DNA of 64,000 bases from JADLHS01 sp039806955 (GTDB lineage Bacteria; Verrucomicrobiota; Verrucomicrobiia; Limisphaerales; JADLHS01): positions 1-64,000 of the forward strand of contig JBDHQI010000013.1 in the NCBI GenBank assembly GCA_039806955.1. Reading direction: 5' to 3'. Below are positions 38,442-47,771 of this stretch, piece after piece; the stretch's first letter is position 1; each line of letters begins with the position of its first letter. The position numbers were made by a program, and so were the translations under genes. Below the pieces are notes generated by a model. The model did no database searches and was not told the origin of the DNA. It saw only the letters and a list, made by a program, of their open reading frames with translations.

Positions 38442-39944
38442 ATGAGTAAAATGATTGATCAAATAAGCGTTCAGGTGGCTGAATTTGGCCCGAATTTACT
38501 GGCGGGATTGGCCATTTTGATACTGGGATGGCTGGTGGCGTTGTTTGCGGCGTTCCTGGTGCGCAAGCTCCTCGATAAGACCGTCCTGGACAACCGGATT
38601 GCCCAATGGTTGGTCGGACCAAATTCCAAGACGCCGATACCGGTGGAACACTGGGTGAGCCGGGCGGTTTTCTACTTCATCATGCTTTTCGTAATGATTG
38701 CGTTTTTCTCGGCGGTCCAGTTGCAAGCAGTTATCGAACCGTTGAACGCGTTACTGCAGCCGCTGCTGGATTACCTGCCGCACTTGGTGGGGGGGGCGAT
38801 TCTGGTGCTGATCGGTTGGGTGGCTGCCACGATCTTGAAGAAGATTTTAAGCGGGGCGTTAAAGCTGGCCAAACTGGACGAGAAGGTTGGTGGCGCGATC
38901 GGTCGGGACGGGAAAGGGCTGATTCTGAGCGACGCATTGGCGGAAACCGCTTATTGGTTGGTGTGGCTCTTTTTTCTGCCCTCTATTCTCCAAGCGCTGC
39001 GAATGCAGGCTTTGCTGGAACCCGTTACGACACTGCTGAACAAGGTCTTTGAATTTTTACCCAACCTGGTTTCAGCCGGAGCCATCGGTTTGGTTGGCTG
39101 GTTCATCGCGCGGGTGGCGCAGCGGCTTGTGCAGAGCTTGTTGGTCGCCGCCGGAGCCGATCAGTTGGGCGAGAAATGGGGTCTCAGCGCTTCTCTGGGC
39201 AAACAAAAGTTGTCGGGAGTACTCGGACTGGTGGTCTATTTCATTATTCTCGTGCCCGTCTTGATCAGTGCCCTGGCCGCTTTGAAGTTGGATGTAGTCA
39301 CCCGGCCTGCCAGCGACATGCTCGGGAAAATTTTAGGCGCGCTGCCGAACATTATTGGGGCGTTGGTGATTTTGTTGATTGCCGCTTTGATCGGCAAAGT
39401 GTTCTCCGGCTTGGTCACCAATTTGTTGGCCGGGTTGGGCTTCAACAACATTCTGGTCCGGTTGGGGCTGACCAAAACTCCCACCCAAGGCAAGCAAGCC
39501 CCGGCGGCGATCATAGGGATGCTGGTATTTGCCGTCATTTTGCTCTTTGCATCCATTGCCGCTGCCGAGTTGTTGGAGTTCCAGGCGGTGGGGGCCTTGA
39601 TCAAGGATTTTATCGGATTCGCCGGTCACATCACCATGGGCGTGGTCATTTTAGGATTGGGTTTGTGGCTCGCCGAATTTGTCAGCAAAGCGATCGCCAC
39701 GGCTTCTTCCCGTCATGCCGCCGGGCTGGCGACTTTTACGCGGATCGTGATCCTGGCCTTGGCCGGAGCCATGGCGTTACGTCAGACCGGACTTGCCAAT
39801 GACATCGTGAATCTGGCCTTTGGACTGACTCTGGGTGCAGTGGCGGTCGCGACGGCCTTGGCTTTCGGGTTAGGGGGACGGGAGACAGCATCTCGAATGT
39901 TGGAAGATTGGTCGAAGCGCTCCAAAGAAAATTCCAACAAATGA
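38442..39944 (+). CDS. TM-helix-repeat membrane protein, MscS-related
   Basis: 500 residues made of repeated 'conserved TM helix' units. Each unit has a helix with the pattern LPxLVxxxxILxxGW: LLAGLAILILGWLVA, LPHLVGGAILVLIGWVAA, LPNLVSAGAIGLVGWFIA and LPNIIGALVILLIAALIG. The units are spaced about 100 residues apart, and a final pair of helices ends with a Gly-rich FGLGGRETASRML segment like that in MscS channels. Proteins of this type are annotated as mechanosensitive-channel-like; I infer a pore-forming inner-membrane protein, with gating unproven. The MscS beta-domain is missing. Confidence 0.8.
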   Translation: MSKMIDQISVQVAEFGPNLLAGLAILILGWLVALFAAFLVRKLLDKTVLDNRIAQWLVGPNSKTPIPVEHWVSRAVFYFIMLFVMIAFFSAVQLQAVIEPLNALLQPLLDYLPHLVGGAILVLIGWVAATILKKILSGALKLAKLDEKVGGAIGRDGKGLILSDALAETAYWLVWLFFLPSILQALRMQALLEPVTTLLNKVFEFLPNLVSAGAIGLVGWFIARVAQRLVQSLLVAAGADQLGEKWGLSASLGKQKLSGVLGLVVYFIILVPVLISALAALKLDVVTRPASDMLGKILGALPNIIGALVILLIAALIGKVFSGLVTNLLAGLGFNNILVRLGLTKTPTQGKQAPAAIIGMLVFAVILLFASIAAAELLEFQAVGALIKDFIGFAGHITMGVVILGLGLWLAEFVSKAIATASSRHAAGLATFTRIVILALAGAMALRQTGLANDIVNLAFGLTLGAVAVATALAFGLGGRETASRMLEDWSKRSKENSNK

Positions 39945-39965
39945 AGGTTGATGGCATGGCGGCGG

Positions 39966-41087
39966 TTAGGCGGGATTTTGTCGAGTTGCAGCGGTAGAGC
40001 GATCGCTGGTGACCAGGAGAGCCGTCACGCCGACTCCGAGCAGCAACCAGAGCAACGTGAAGAGTCCGGCGCTGCCTTGGAAAGCATTCCATCGGAGCGC
40101 GCCGATGTTTGCCGTTTGAATCAGTGCGTTGAGGTATGTCTCGCGATCGGGGTGACCCAGTGCGAACTCTCGCAAGGCGGGCAGTTCAGTGGCTTGAAAT
40201 GTCTGGATGCGTGCGTCGGAAACATCCGCAACGGCGACGCCGGCATCGGCGGCAAGCAGTTGTCGAATTTCTTCCATCGTTCCGGCATGGCTTACGGTTT
40301 GGGCAAATTGCAAGCGGGCTTGATAATTTTTTTCCGCAGATTGATGCAAGCTTAAGCGCGCCGTATGGCGCGAAGTGAGATACGTGCCGGCCAAGATGGC
40401 AACGGCGGTAACGGCGCAAGTTATTACTGTTGGCAATGCATGACGCTTTTGAATGAGCCAACGTGCGCCCATGCCGGTCAGCGCGCCCACCACGCAGGCA
40501 AACCAGTTCAGCTCCTGTCCGGTCCAGCGCACCAGATAAAACCAGACGCCCACGCCAGCCAGTGCGCCCACCAGCGCGCCCATCAAGGCGGGCTTCCCGG
40601 CACGCAGGAAAGAAGCGGTGGCGGGTTCTTCAGATGCTTCATCGACTGCATCCGCTGGCACGGCGTCGGCTGATGATTCATTCTTGATTCGCGGGATTGG
40701 TGGTCGTGGTGTGATCGGCGTTGTGGCGCTGGGGTCCGCGATCAAAATTCTCGCACCATCCGCTGGCAGATTGACCGCGTCCGGCAGCACGGGTAGTCCG
40801 TGCGATTCAAACACAAGTTCCACCGCCCCCAGTTGAATGCGATGGCCGTTTTGCAGTTTGAATTCGGTCACTGGCACTTGAGAAATGAACGTGCCACTGG
40901 CGGATTCGAGGTCGCGGAGTAGAACTCCATCATCGGCGACGGTCAACTCGCAGTGTTGCGCGCTGACGGAAGCGTGGGGAATAACGATCTCGTTTTGCGC
41001 CGCGCTACCAATGCCGTTGCGCCCGAACTGGAGTTTGATCGCCCAAGCTTCAGGAGTGCCAGGATTAACAATCAGACGATGGCTCAT
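39966..41087 (-). CDS. FHA-domain membrane protein
   Basis: 373 residues from ATG 41087 (MSHRLIVNPG); the ORF extends upstream without supporting features. An N-terminal FHA domain (about 10-100) has FGRNGIGSAAQNEIVI, the phosphothreonine-site SAQHCEL and LESASGTFI. A Pro/Ala-rich linker leads to three helices (about 170-250), a short extracytoplasmic domain (about 255-330) and a fourth helix near the C-terminus. It may sense phosphorylated partners on the cytoplasmic side; no kinase or phosphatase is adjacent. It is convergent with the channel gene. Confidence 0.82.
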   Translation of the reverse strand: MSHRLIVNPGTPEAWAIKLQFGRNGIGSAAQNEIVIPHASVSAQHCELTVADDGVLLRDLESASGTFISQVPVTEFKLQNGHRIQLGAVELVFESHGLPVLPDAVNLPADGARILIADPSATTPITPRPPIPRIKNESSADAVPADAVDEASEEPATASFLRAGKPALMGALVGALAGVGVWFYLVRWTGQELNWFACVVGALTGMGARWLIQKRHALPTVITCAVTAVAILAGTYLTSRHTARLSLHQSAEKNYQARLQFAQTVSHAGTMEEIRQLLAADAGVAVADVSDARIQTFQATELPALREFALGHPDRETYLNALIQTANIGALRWNAFQGSAGLFTLLWLLLGVGVTALLVTSDRSTAATRQNPA

Positions 41088-41264
41088 AAATACGACTCTG
41101 AGCTCGTCTTGCGTCAGCCAAGCTCCTTGTCCACGCCGTGAAATCAGCAGGTTTGACGCCAGCGGTAGCGTCATTTTGTCGCTATAACGTCATGATTTTC
41201 ACTGGATTTTGCTTTTTGCTTTCTTCTTGGCCTCCAATTTCGCCATCTTGGCGCGGTTAAGTTG

Positions 41265-41819
41265 ATGAAACTTTCGTTGCTTTCGATTTTGCTCGGACTC
41301 GGTTTTGCCGCTCCTCAGGTTTATGCGCTGGTGAAGCCGGACGGATTTGTCAGCGCCGCACGGAAATTTCCCCGACATTTGCCGACCGGGATTGTGTTGA
41401 TGTTGGTAGCGACGGTTTGGTTTGTATGGAATGTGCATATCGAGCCGATTGCCGACTTTGTGACGATCAAACCTTACATGATGGTCGCCTTTGCGGTGGT
41501 TGGCGTGGGCGCCTGCATCTTTGTGCAGGATTATCTCGCGGCGCGCGGTCTGGCCGTCATGCTGATGTTGCTGGCCAAGCTGGTTTTGGACACTGGCCGA
41601 CCTCATTTAGGCGAAACTCATTGGGTGTTGCTCATTCAAGCGTGGGCGTACCTTTGGATCGTCGCCGGCATCTGGTTCACCATTTCGCCCTGGCGGATGC
41701 GCGATTTTCTGAATTGGATCACCGCCACGGAAAAACGCGTAAAAATCGGCAGCATCGTTCGCCTGATCTTCGCGTTGATCGTGGTGGCGTTGGGATTGAC
41801 GGTGTTTCGGACCATGTGA
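41265..41819 (+). CDS. Small integral membrane protein, unknown function
   Basis: 184 residues with five or six hydrophobic segments (for example TGIVLMLVATVWFVWNV and MMVAFAVVGVGACIFV). I choose ATG 41265; a TTG directly before it is also possible. A charged tip (GRPHLGETHW, then WRMRDFLNWITATEKR) lies between the later helices. I recognise no family. It is followed 88 bp later by a glycosyltransferase on the same strand and could be part of the same transcript. Confidence 0.7.
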   Translation: MKLSLLSILLGLGFAAPQVYALVKPDGFVSAARKFPRHLPTGIVLMLVATVWFVWNVHIEPIADFVTIKPYMMVAFAVVGVGACIFVQDYLAARGLAVMLMLLAKLVLDTGRPHLGETHWVLLIQAWAYLWIVAGIWFTISPWRMRDFLNWITATEKRVKIGSIVRLIFALIVVALGLTVFRTM

Positions 41820-41907
41820 ATGAGGCGCGGCTGAAAAGGGCGCGGCGCGCTTGGGGGGCGCGACGACGGCGTTTGTATCAAACGACGCGTAAATTTTGGC
41901 TTGAACG

Positions 41908-42837
41908 ATGACTTCCGGCAAAATTCTCGTTATTCGCGGCGGCGCCATCGGCGATTTCATCCTGACGCTGCCTGCGCTTGCGGCTTTGCGCCGCCAATTT
42001 CCGCAGGCGCACCTGGAGGTGTTGGGTTATCCGCACATCATCCAATTGGCCCAGGCGGGCCGATTGGTGAATCGGGCCGCAGCGATTGAAGCCCGTGAGC
42101 TGGCCAGTTTTTTCGCGAGCGGCGGCGAGTTGCCGGAGCCGTGGCGGGATTATTTTTCCGAATTCGATCTCGTCATTTCCTATCTCTACGATCCGGATGA
42201 GATTTTTCAAAACAACGTGAAGCGCTGTTCACCCGGCCAATTCATCAGCGGACCGCATCGGCCCGATGAGGCGGAACGCCGTCATGCTACGCAGATTTTT
42301 CTGCAACCGTTGGAACGTCTAGCCATCTTTGGTGCGGACCCGGTCCCGCGTTTGACTCTGCCGCCGGTGGCAACCGAGCCGGTCGGTTCGCTTGCGTTGC
42401 ATCCGGGCAGCGGCAGCGAGCGTAAAAATTGGCCCGAGCCTCAGTGGCGTCAATTTATTGAACAGTTGGTGGCGACCACGGACCTGTCACTGCTGCTGGT
42501 TGGAGGTGAAGTGGAGGGAGAAAAATTATCGCGGTTGGCGGCGCTGGTGCCGTCCGAGCGCCGGGCCATTGCCCGAAATCTACCGCTGACGGAACTGGCG
42601 CGGCGGCTGCAAACCTGCCACGGTTTTGTCGGGCACGATTCCGGCATCACGCATCTGGCCGCTGCGCTCGGTTTGCCTTGCGTGGTGTTGTGGGCAGATA
42701 CGGTCGAGGAAATCTGGCGACCACAAGGGGAACGCGTGCAGATTTTGCGCCCGTCTGCCGGCTTGTCCCGGCTTGGTGTGGCGGAAGTGATGGCGGGATT
42801 GCAACCGCTTCTGGAGCGTGCGGCCGCGGCGGATTGA
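41908..42837 (+). CDS. Glycosyltransferase family 9 (heptosyltransferase-like)
   Basis: 309 residues with two Rossmann-like halves. The opening ILVIRGGAIGDFILTLPAL is the GT9 signature. The second half has LALHPGSGSERKNWPEPQW and FVGHDSGITHLAAALGLP, where donor and acceptor bind in WaaC/WaaF. The family adds heptose or a related sugar to the LPS core on the cytoplasmic face. Here it is isolated from other LPS genes, so the transferred sugar is uncertain. Confidence 0.9.
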   Translation: MTSGKILVIRGGAIGDFILTLPALAALRRQFPQAHLEVLGYPHIIQLAQAGRLVNRAAAIEARELASFFASGGELPEPWRDYFSEFDLVISYLYDPDEIFQNNVKRCSPGQFISGPHRPDEAERRHATQIFLQPLERLAIFGADPVPRLTLPPVATEPVGSLALHPGSGSERKNWPEPQWRQFIEQLVATTDLSLLLVGGEVEGEKLSRLAALVPSERRAIARNLPLTELARRLQTCHGFVGHDSGITHLAAALGLPCVVLWADTVEEIWRPQGERVQILRPSAGLSRLGVAEVMAGLQPLLERAAAAD

Positions 42838-42940
42838 AGCGAGAATTCGATCGAGCGTTGAAATAATTTTCGTGCTTCGGTTCAGTCCTGCTTGAATGGA
42901 TCGGGCGGTTTTCTTTACCCTGAAGCTCTGACGATTTGGC

Positions 42941-44224
42941 ATGAATCCCAGCACCATTGAAATTCTTGCCACGGTCTTTTTTGGCCTGGCCGTGTTGCAC
43001 ACGTTTTGCGTGAAGCAGTTTACGCTTTGGGCGCATCGCCATCCGGCGGATTCGGCCGCCCATCAATTCCTCCATTTTCTGTCGGAGACTGAAGTCGTGT
43101 TTGGCCTGTGGGCCGCCGCCTTGTTTCTCGGTCTCGCCGTTATTGAGAAATCGCTCGGAGCTGCGGTGACCTACATTGATTCACTCAACTTCACTGAACC
43201 CAAATTTGTGTTCGTCATCATGGTCATGGCGGCCACCCGTCCGGTGGTGAAGCTGGCCGAGACGCTCATCAGCGGCGTGGCGCGGCTCCTGCCGTGGACC
43301 GAAGGCATCTCCTTTTATCTGGCGGCGCTGGTCTTTGGCCCGCTGCTCGGATCGTTCATCACAGAGCCGGCGGCCATGACCCTGCTGGCCTTGATCTTGA
43401 AAAAGCGCTATTTCAATCAAGGCATCAGTCGGCGTTGCGCCTATGCCACACTCGGGTTGTTGTTTGTGAACATTTCGATTGGAGGTACGCTGACGCATTT
43501 TGCCGCGCCGCCGGTTTTGATGGTGGCTTCGAAATGGAACTGGGATCTCGCCTACATGTTTTTACATTTTGGCTGGCGCGCGGCGTCGGCTTGCCTGGTA
43601 TCGGGCGGGGTCATCGCGTGGGTCTTTCGCGCCGAGCTGAAGCAGATTGAACCCGTGCCCGCCAGTGGTGAACGCGTTCCCCTCAGTCTGACGCTGTTGC
43701 ATCTCGTGGCGCTGACGTTGGTGGTGGTCTTCGCGCATCATCCGGATGTGTTCTTCGGTGTTTTTGTTTTATTCCTGGGCGTGGTGGGGGCAACCGCCAA
43801 ACACCAAAGCAAATTGCAATTGCGGGAAGGGTTGCTGGTCGGGTTCTTCCTGGCGGGCTTGGTGACGTTAGGCTCGCTGCAAACCTACTGGCTCAAACCC
43901 TTGCTGCACAGTCTTGATGGCAGCGCGTTGTATTTTGGTGCGACCGGATTGACGGCGGTGACGGATAATGCGGCGCTGACTTACCTCGGGACGCTGGTGG
44001 AGGGGCTTTCCGATGAATTGAAGTATGCGCTGGTGGCAGGCGGCGTTACCGGCGGCGGGCTGACTGTGATTGCGAATGCCCCCAATCCGGCGGGCGTTGG
44101 AATTTTACGCCACGCCAAGGTTTTTACTGGTGAAGGCATCAGTCCGTTGGGCTTGTTTTTGGGCGCGCTGTTTCCAACGCTCGTGGCCATCTTCTTTTTC
44201 TGGGTCGTTCACTGGTTCATTTGA
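42941..44224 (+). CDS. Putative Na+/H+ antiporter (PF07399 type)
   Basis: 427 residues with about 11 hydrophobic segments. It resembles the Na_H_antiport_3 family, with EPKFVFVIMVMAATRP, FGPLLGSFITEPAAMTLLAL, SIGGTLTHFAAPPVLMVA, TGLTAVTDNAALTYLGTLVEG and VIANAPNPAGVGIL. The paired TEPAAMT and DNAALT loops occupy the positions of the ion-binding sites in arsenite/sodium-type carriers. Transport of Na+ or H+ is inference from the family. Confidence 0.83.
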   Translation: MNPSTIEILATVFFGLAVLHTFCVKQFTLWAHRHPADSAAHQFLHFLSETEVVFGLWAAALFLGLAVIEKSLGAAVTYIDSLNFTEPKFVFVIMVMAATRPVVKLAETLISGVARLLPWTEGISFYLAALVFGPLLGSFITEPAAMTLLALILKKRYFNQGISRRCAYATLGLLFVNISIGGTLTHFAAPPVLMVASKWNWDLAYMFLHFGWRAASACLVSGGVIAWVFRAELKQIEPVPASGERVPLSLTLLHLVALTLVVVFAHHPDVFFGVFVLFLGVVGATAKHQSKLQLREGLLVGFFLAGLVTLGSLQTYWLKPLLHSLDGSALYFGATGLTAVTDNAALTYLGTLVEGLSDELKYALVAGGVTGGGLTVIANAPNPAGVGILRHAKVFTGEGISPLGLFLGALFPTLVAIFFFWVVHWFI

Positions 44225-44285
44225 AGCGTGGTTTGCGCGGCTCATGATTCGCCGCGCCGTCGGGCGCGTTCAGCCGCACCCGCGC

Positions 44286-45047
44286 TCAACGCCGTCCGTC
44301 ATACCAGGCAAAACACGCCTTTTTGTCCCGCATGGTTCGCTGCGGCCGCAGTAGCGCGGTAAACAAAAATCCCAACAGTTCGCGACCCGAGTAGAGTCGC
44401 ATCTTCCGATCCGAAGTGAGCAGGGGATGCTGGTGCAGAATCATGATCCGGCGATTGGTCTTTCGTTCCAGCGGTCGCAACCGTCGGCTTAAATCCAGTT
44501 CTTCGCCCGTGAACAATTCCTCGCTGAAACCGCCGATGCTTTGGAAGGTGGATTTTTCGATGAAAATAAACGAACCCGCCAGCAACCGCCGGGCGCGACT
44601 CAACCAGTTCCAGCCGCGCGTCAGTAATTGCGCGCTCCGGTGATGGCCTTGCAACCGAATCGTGCAACCGCCAGCCAGACATTTACCGGATTGGATGGTG
44701 GCCGCAACTTCGGCGAATAATTCCGCGCTCGGCAGCGAATCCGCGTCAATGAACAGCAGCCAGTCGCCGGTCGCGACGGATGCACCGCGATTCCGCGCGC
44801 GCGCGATTTGATTGATGGGTTCAAAAACCACCTGCGCCCCATGCGCGGTAGCGATGGCCGCCGTATTGTCCGTGGAATTATTGTCACACACGATGAGTTC
44901 CGTGGTGAAACCCGCCGCCGTGAAAGCCTGCCAATTCTGCAAGATGGTGGTCAGCGTGCGTTCAAGCAGTCGCGCTTCATTGTAAGCCGGAATGATGATG
45001 GATACTTGCAACGCTTTAGCTTGGGCAACGAACTGGGGAACGTCCAT
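44286..45047 (-). CDS. Glycosyltransferase family 2
   Basis: 253 residues. The GT-A fold starts with VSIIIPAYNEARLLERTL. The nucleotide-sugar site shows CDNNSTDNTAAIA, RARNRGASVATGDWLLFIDADSLP (DxD-type metal site), and the acceptor region has FSEELFTGEELDLSRRLRP, the ED...R pattern of processive or surface-glycan enzymes. There are no strong transmembrane helices. It converges on the antiporter and is divergent from rdgB. Confidence 0.88.
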   Translation of the reverse strand: MDVPQFVAQAKALQVSIIIPAYNEARLLERTLTTILQNWQAFTAAGFTTELIVCDNNSTDNTAAIATAHGAQVVFEPINQIARARNRGASVATGDWLLFIDADSLPSAELFAEVAATIQSGKCLAGGCTIRLQGHHRSAQLLTRGWNWLSRARRLLAGSFIFIEKSTFQSIGGFSEELFTGEELDLSRRLRPLERKTNRRIMILHQHPLLTSDRKMRLYSGRELLGFLFTALLRPQRTMRDKKACFAWYDGRR

Positions 45048-45352
45048 TCGGAATCGCGCGTGAACCGTCTGTACGGCGAGGTCACCACGGATTGGTGTGA
45101 CAGAAAGTGAATTGCGCCGGGCGAGACAGGGAGAGAGAGATCGAAGTGGAACCAGGGGTGGGATGTACTGCCGGGCGCTATGTTGAGATGAATTGTGCCG
45201 CCGGCTGATCGGTTGGTAAATTCGCTGTCAGCTTTCATGATGCCGTTATTGGCGCTTCCGCTTGGCGAAAACATGATCATCAATCATACGGCTTGAAGGT
45301 TTCATTGTCGTTGCGACGTTGAATTGTCGCGGCGGATCGGTTTCCATGACGC
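45048..45352. other. Divergent intergenic region
   Basis: A 305-bp gap between the divergent glycosyltransferase and rdgB. No RNA gene, repeat or convincing small gene is visible. Minus-strand frame 44951-45283 overlaps the glycosyltransferase in another frame and is a shadow. Confidence 0.5.
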
Positions 45353-46015
45353 ATGAGGACGCTGCTGATCGCCACACATAATCCGCACAAAACCGCGGAG
45401 ATTCAGAGTTTGCTCGGCGCGCCATATCGTTGCCGGCACCTGGCGGAATTTTCCAATGTCCCGACGGTAATTGAAGATGGCGTTACTTTTGCCGAGAACG
45501 CCGGCAAGAAAGCGCTGGCGCTGGCTTCCTGGTGGGAGGCAACTCAAACCGGATCGGTGGTGGATTTCATTTTGGCGGATGACTCGGGTTTGGAGGTGGA
45601 CGCGTTGGCGGGTGCGCCTGGGGTACATTCCGCGCGTTTTGCGGCGTTGGCCTCCGGCCAACCGGGAAACGCCACGGATGCGGATAACAACACGAAGTTG
45701 CTGGCGTTGCTGAAAGATGTGCCGGTTGAGCGACGGGCCGCACGTTTCAAGTGTGTCATCGCTGTGGCGCAGGGTAATCCACAACCAGGTGTTACGGCGG
45801 AAAACCTCCAACTATTTACCGGCGTCTGCGAGGGGCGGGTGGCGTTGATGTGTCGAGGACAGAACGGCTTTGGTTATGATCCGTTGTTCATACCGGCCGG
45901 GTTTGAGCAAACGTTTGCGGAGCTGGGTGCGACTTTCAAAAATCGGCTCAGCCATCGCGCGCAGGCGTTGCGCCAGGTGCAAGCGTGGCTCTCAACCGGC
46001 GCGTCAATAGCGTAA
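45353..46015 (+). CDS. rdgB: Non-canonical purine NTP pyrophosphatase (RdgB/HAM1)
   Basis: 220 residues. It hydrolyses ITP, dITP and XTP to monophosphates and keeps deaminated purines out of nucleic acids. The family signature ATHNPHKTAEIQSLL opens the protein, with TFAENAGKKALALA, ADDSGLEVDALAGAPGVHSAR and FGYDPLFIPAGFEQTFAELG following. The family consensus is completed by NRLSHRAQALR near the C-terminus. Its last 12 bp overlap the end of the converging cyclophilin gene. Confidence 0.95.
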   Translation: MRTLLIATHNPHKTAEIQSLLGAPYRCRHLAEFSNVPTVIEDGVTFAENAGKKALALASWWEATQTGSVVDFILADDSGLEVDALAGAPGVHSARFAALASGQPGNATDADNNTKLLALLKDVPVERRAARFKCVIAVAQGNPQPGVTAENLQLFTGVCEGRVALMCRGQNGFGYDPLFIPAGFEQTFAELGATFKNRLSHRAQALRQVQAWLSTGASIA

Positions 46016-47731
46016 CCGGTAAAAAGTCGCTGGTTGCGCCGGCGCGTTGGTGAGCCACATGTCGTAGCCGTTCAAGGTCGGAAACTCGGGCGGGCGGCTC
46101 CAATTGTTCGCGCTCAGATCGGCACAGCTTTGGAGTTGATAGTCCGCCGCCCACGCGGGCCAATGCAGTACGTTTACAGAACCGTAGCGGGTGAGCGCCA
46201 AACTGGGAGGCATGTAAGCGGTGCTGACGACTTCGGTCGTTGCGCCCAGCGTGCTTTGGATGGTGATGCGGATGGGGTAATGACCAGAGTGAACGTAAAG
46301 GTGTGCCCCGCGAACTTCCTTGTGTCCGCTGCTGCCGGATTGGACGACATTCGTGGTGAGCGTGTTATCGCCCCAGTTGATAATGGCGGTGAAGTAGTCC
46401 GGCGGACTGTTCGCGACGCCATTGGTGAAGGTGGCAAGCAATTGATTGCTGAAATTCTGTTGCGGTCGGATGGTGAAGGCGACGGGCGTTGCCTGGATGG
46501 GAGTGTCGCCCACCACGAACCGATGGTGCTGCCAATCGTACGGCGGCCAGAAGGATGCGGGGAGCAGGTGGTAATAAGTGTACCAGTCGGGACTGGAGCT
46601 GACGACCAATTGATATTCGATCACCCCGCTGAAGTTCGGGTTCGGGGTCAGGATCATCTGGAGTTGATCATTGACGATTCCAAACGCCGTGTTGGTGGCC
46701 GAGTTGTCATAGGGCAAGACGAACCAGTAGTAAGCATGGCCTTCCAAATCCGTAGCGGAGAACGCATTGGTGACTTTCCCATTCACCGGGCAGATCAGGT
46801 TCAGATTCGTGGGCGGATCAAGAAAGGGCGGCTCATTGTTCGTGGCATCACTGACTGTCGTGGCGGTGAAGGTATTGGTCGCGCGCCCACCTGCTGTTCC
46901 GTCGTCCGCAATGACCTGGATGGCGCTGCTGATGCCCGCCGTATTGACGCCACTGAGCGTGATGGCGATGTCGGTGTAATTGGTAACAAACGACGTGCGG
47001 GTGATGATGACGTCGGCCAGCGGTCGGTCGCTGGCGTTGCGTGGGGTGTTGACGACATTGGTCAGCACGTCGAATCCCCGCAGGAGCTGGCCGAACAAGG
47101 TGTAATTGAAGTCGAGGAACCGTTGCGCGCCTTGGGTGATGAAGAATTGCGAGCCGCACGTGTCCTTGCCGGAGTTGGCCAGCGCCAGTTGACCGTGGCC
47201 GCTGAAAATTGCACGTGGATGAAACTCGTCATCGTAGCGAAAAACCAGGCCGCCGCTGCCGTTGGTTGCGGAGTCACCGCCTTGAATCATGAAGCCAGGA
47301 ATGATGCGATGGAAAATGGTGTTGGCCGTATAGAAGCCACTCAGAGTCAGACCCTGAAACACCTCCACCGTGTGCGGGGCGCGATCGCGAAACAATTGGA
47401 AGGTCATGTCGCCCACGTTCGTCACCGTAACGGTCGTACCGCGAAAGGGAGTGGCGTAGGCGCCCGGCGCCGCGGCGGACGCGGTTTGCGCAATGGACAG
47501 TTTCCAAAAGGGATTGTTGGTGTGAACTTCCACGCTGATTTGCGGGTTGCTGCTGGTTACCGTGTAACGCAGCGGTTGCCCCAGCGGCGACGAGGCCGTA
47601 ATGGGCAGGGTCAGTGATTTTCCGGCGGGAACCGAAGCATTGGGGATGGCGTCAATGACCGGAGCGGCGGGGCTGAATCCGAGGGCGTTTCCAACTAACA
47701 GGACACTTAGACCGATTTTGCGGAGCGACAT
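46004..47731 (-). CDS. Exported cyclophilin-type peptidyl-prolyl isomerase with Ig-like flanks
   Basis: 575 residues. A signal peptide (GLSVLLVGNALGFSPAAP) is followed by an Ig/cadherin-like domain (about 22-95), a cyclophilin domain (about 105-265), and beta-rich domains. Cyclophilin landmarks are VEVFQGLTLSGFYTANTIFH, RIIPGFMIQGGD, GSGGLVFRYDDEF, ALANSGKDTCGSQFFIT and FNYTLFGQL. The isomerase core therefore looks intact, including the FH-R and SQFFI elements. The last about 65 residues are the module YQLQSCADLSANNWSRP ... TFYRLRY. It probably helps fold exported proteins or sits at the surface. Confidence 0.87.
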   Translation of the reverse strand: MSLRKIGLSVLLVGNALGFSPAAPVIDAIPNASVPAGKSLTLPITASSPLGQPLRYTVTSSNPQISVEVHTNNPFWKLSIAQTASAAAPGAYATPFRGTTVTVTNVGDMTFQLFRDRAPHTVEVFQGLTLSGFYTANTIFHRIIPGFMIQGGDSATNGSGGLVFRYDDEFHPRAIFSGHGQLALANSGKDTCGSQFFITQGAQRFLDFNYTLFGQLLRGFDVLTNVVNTPRNASDRPLADVIITRTSFVTNYTDIAITLSGVNTAGISSAIQVIADDGTAGGRATNTFTATTVSDATNNEPPFLDPPTNLNLICPVNGKVTNAFSATDLEGHAYYWFVLPYDNSATNTAFGIVNDQLQMILTPNPNFSGVIEYQLVVSSSPDWYTYYHLLPASFWPPYDWQHHRFVVGDTPIQATPVAFTIRPQQNFSNQLLATFTNGVANSPPDYFTAIINWGDNTLTTNVVQSGSSGHKEVRGAHLYVHSGHYPIRITIQSTLGATTEVVSTAYMPPSLALTRYGSVNVLHWPAWAADYQLQSCADLSANNWSRPPEFPTLNGYDMWLTNAPAQPATFYRLRY

Positions 47732-47771
47732 AGGGCAGCAAATATATGTGAACCTGGAGAAAATTCATCTG

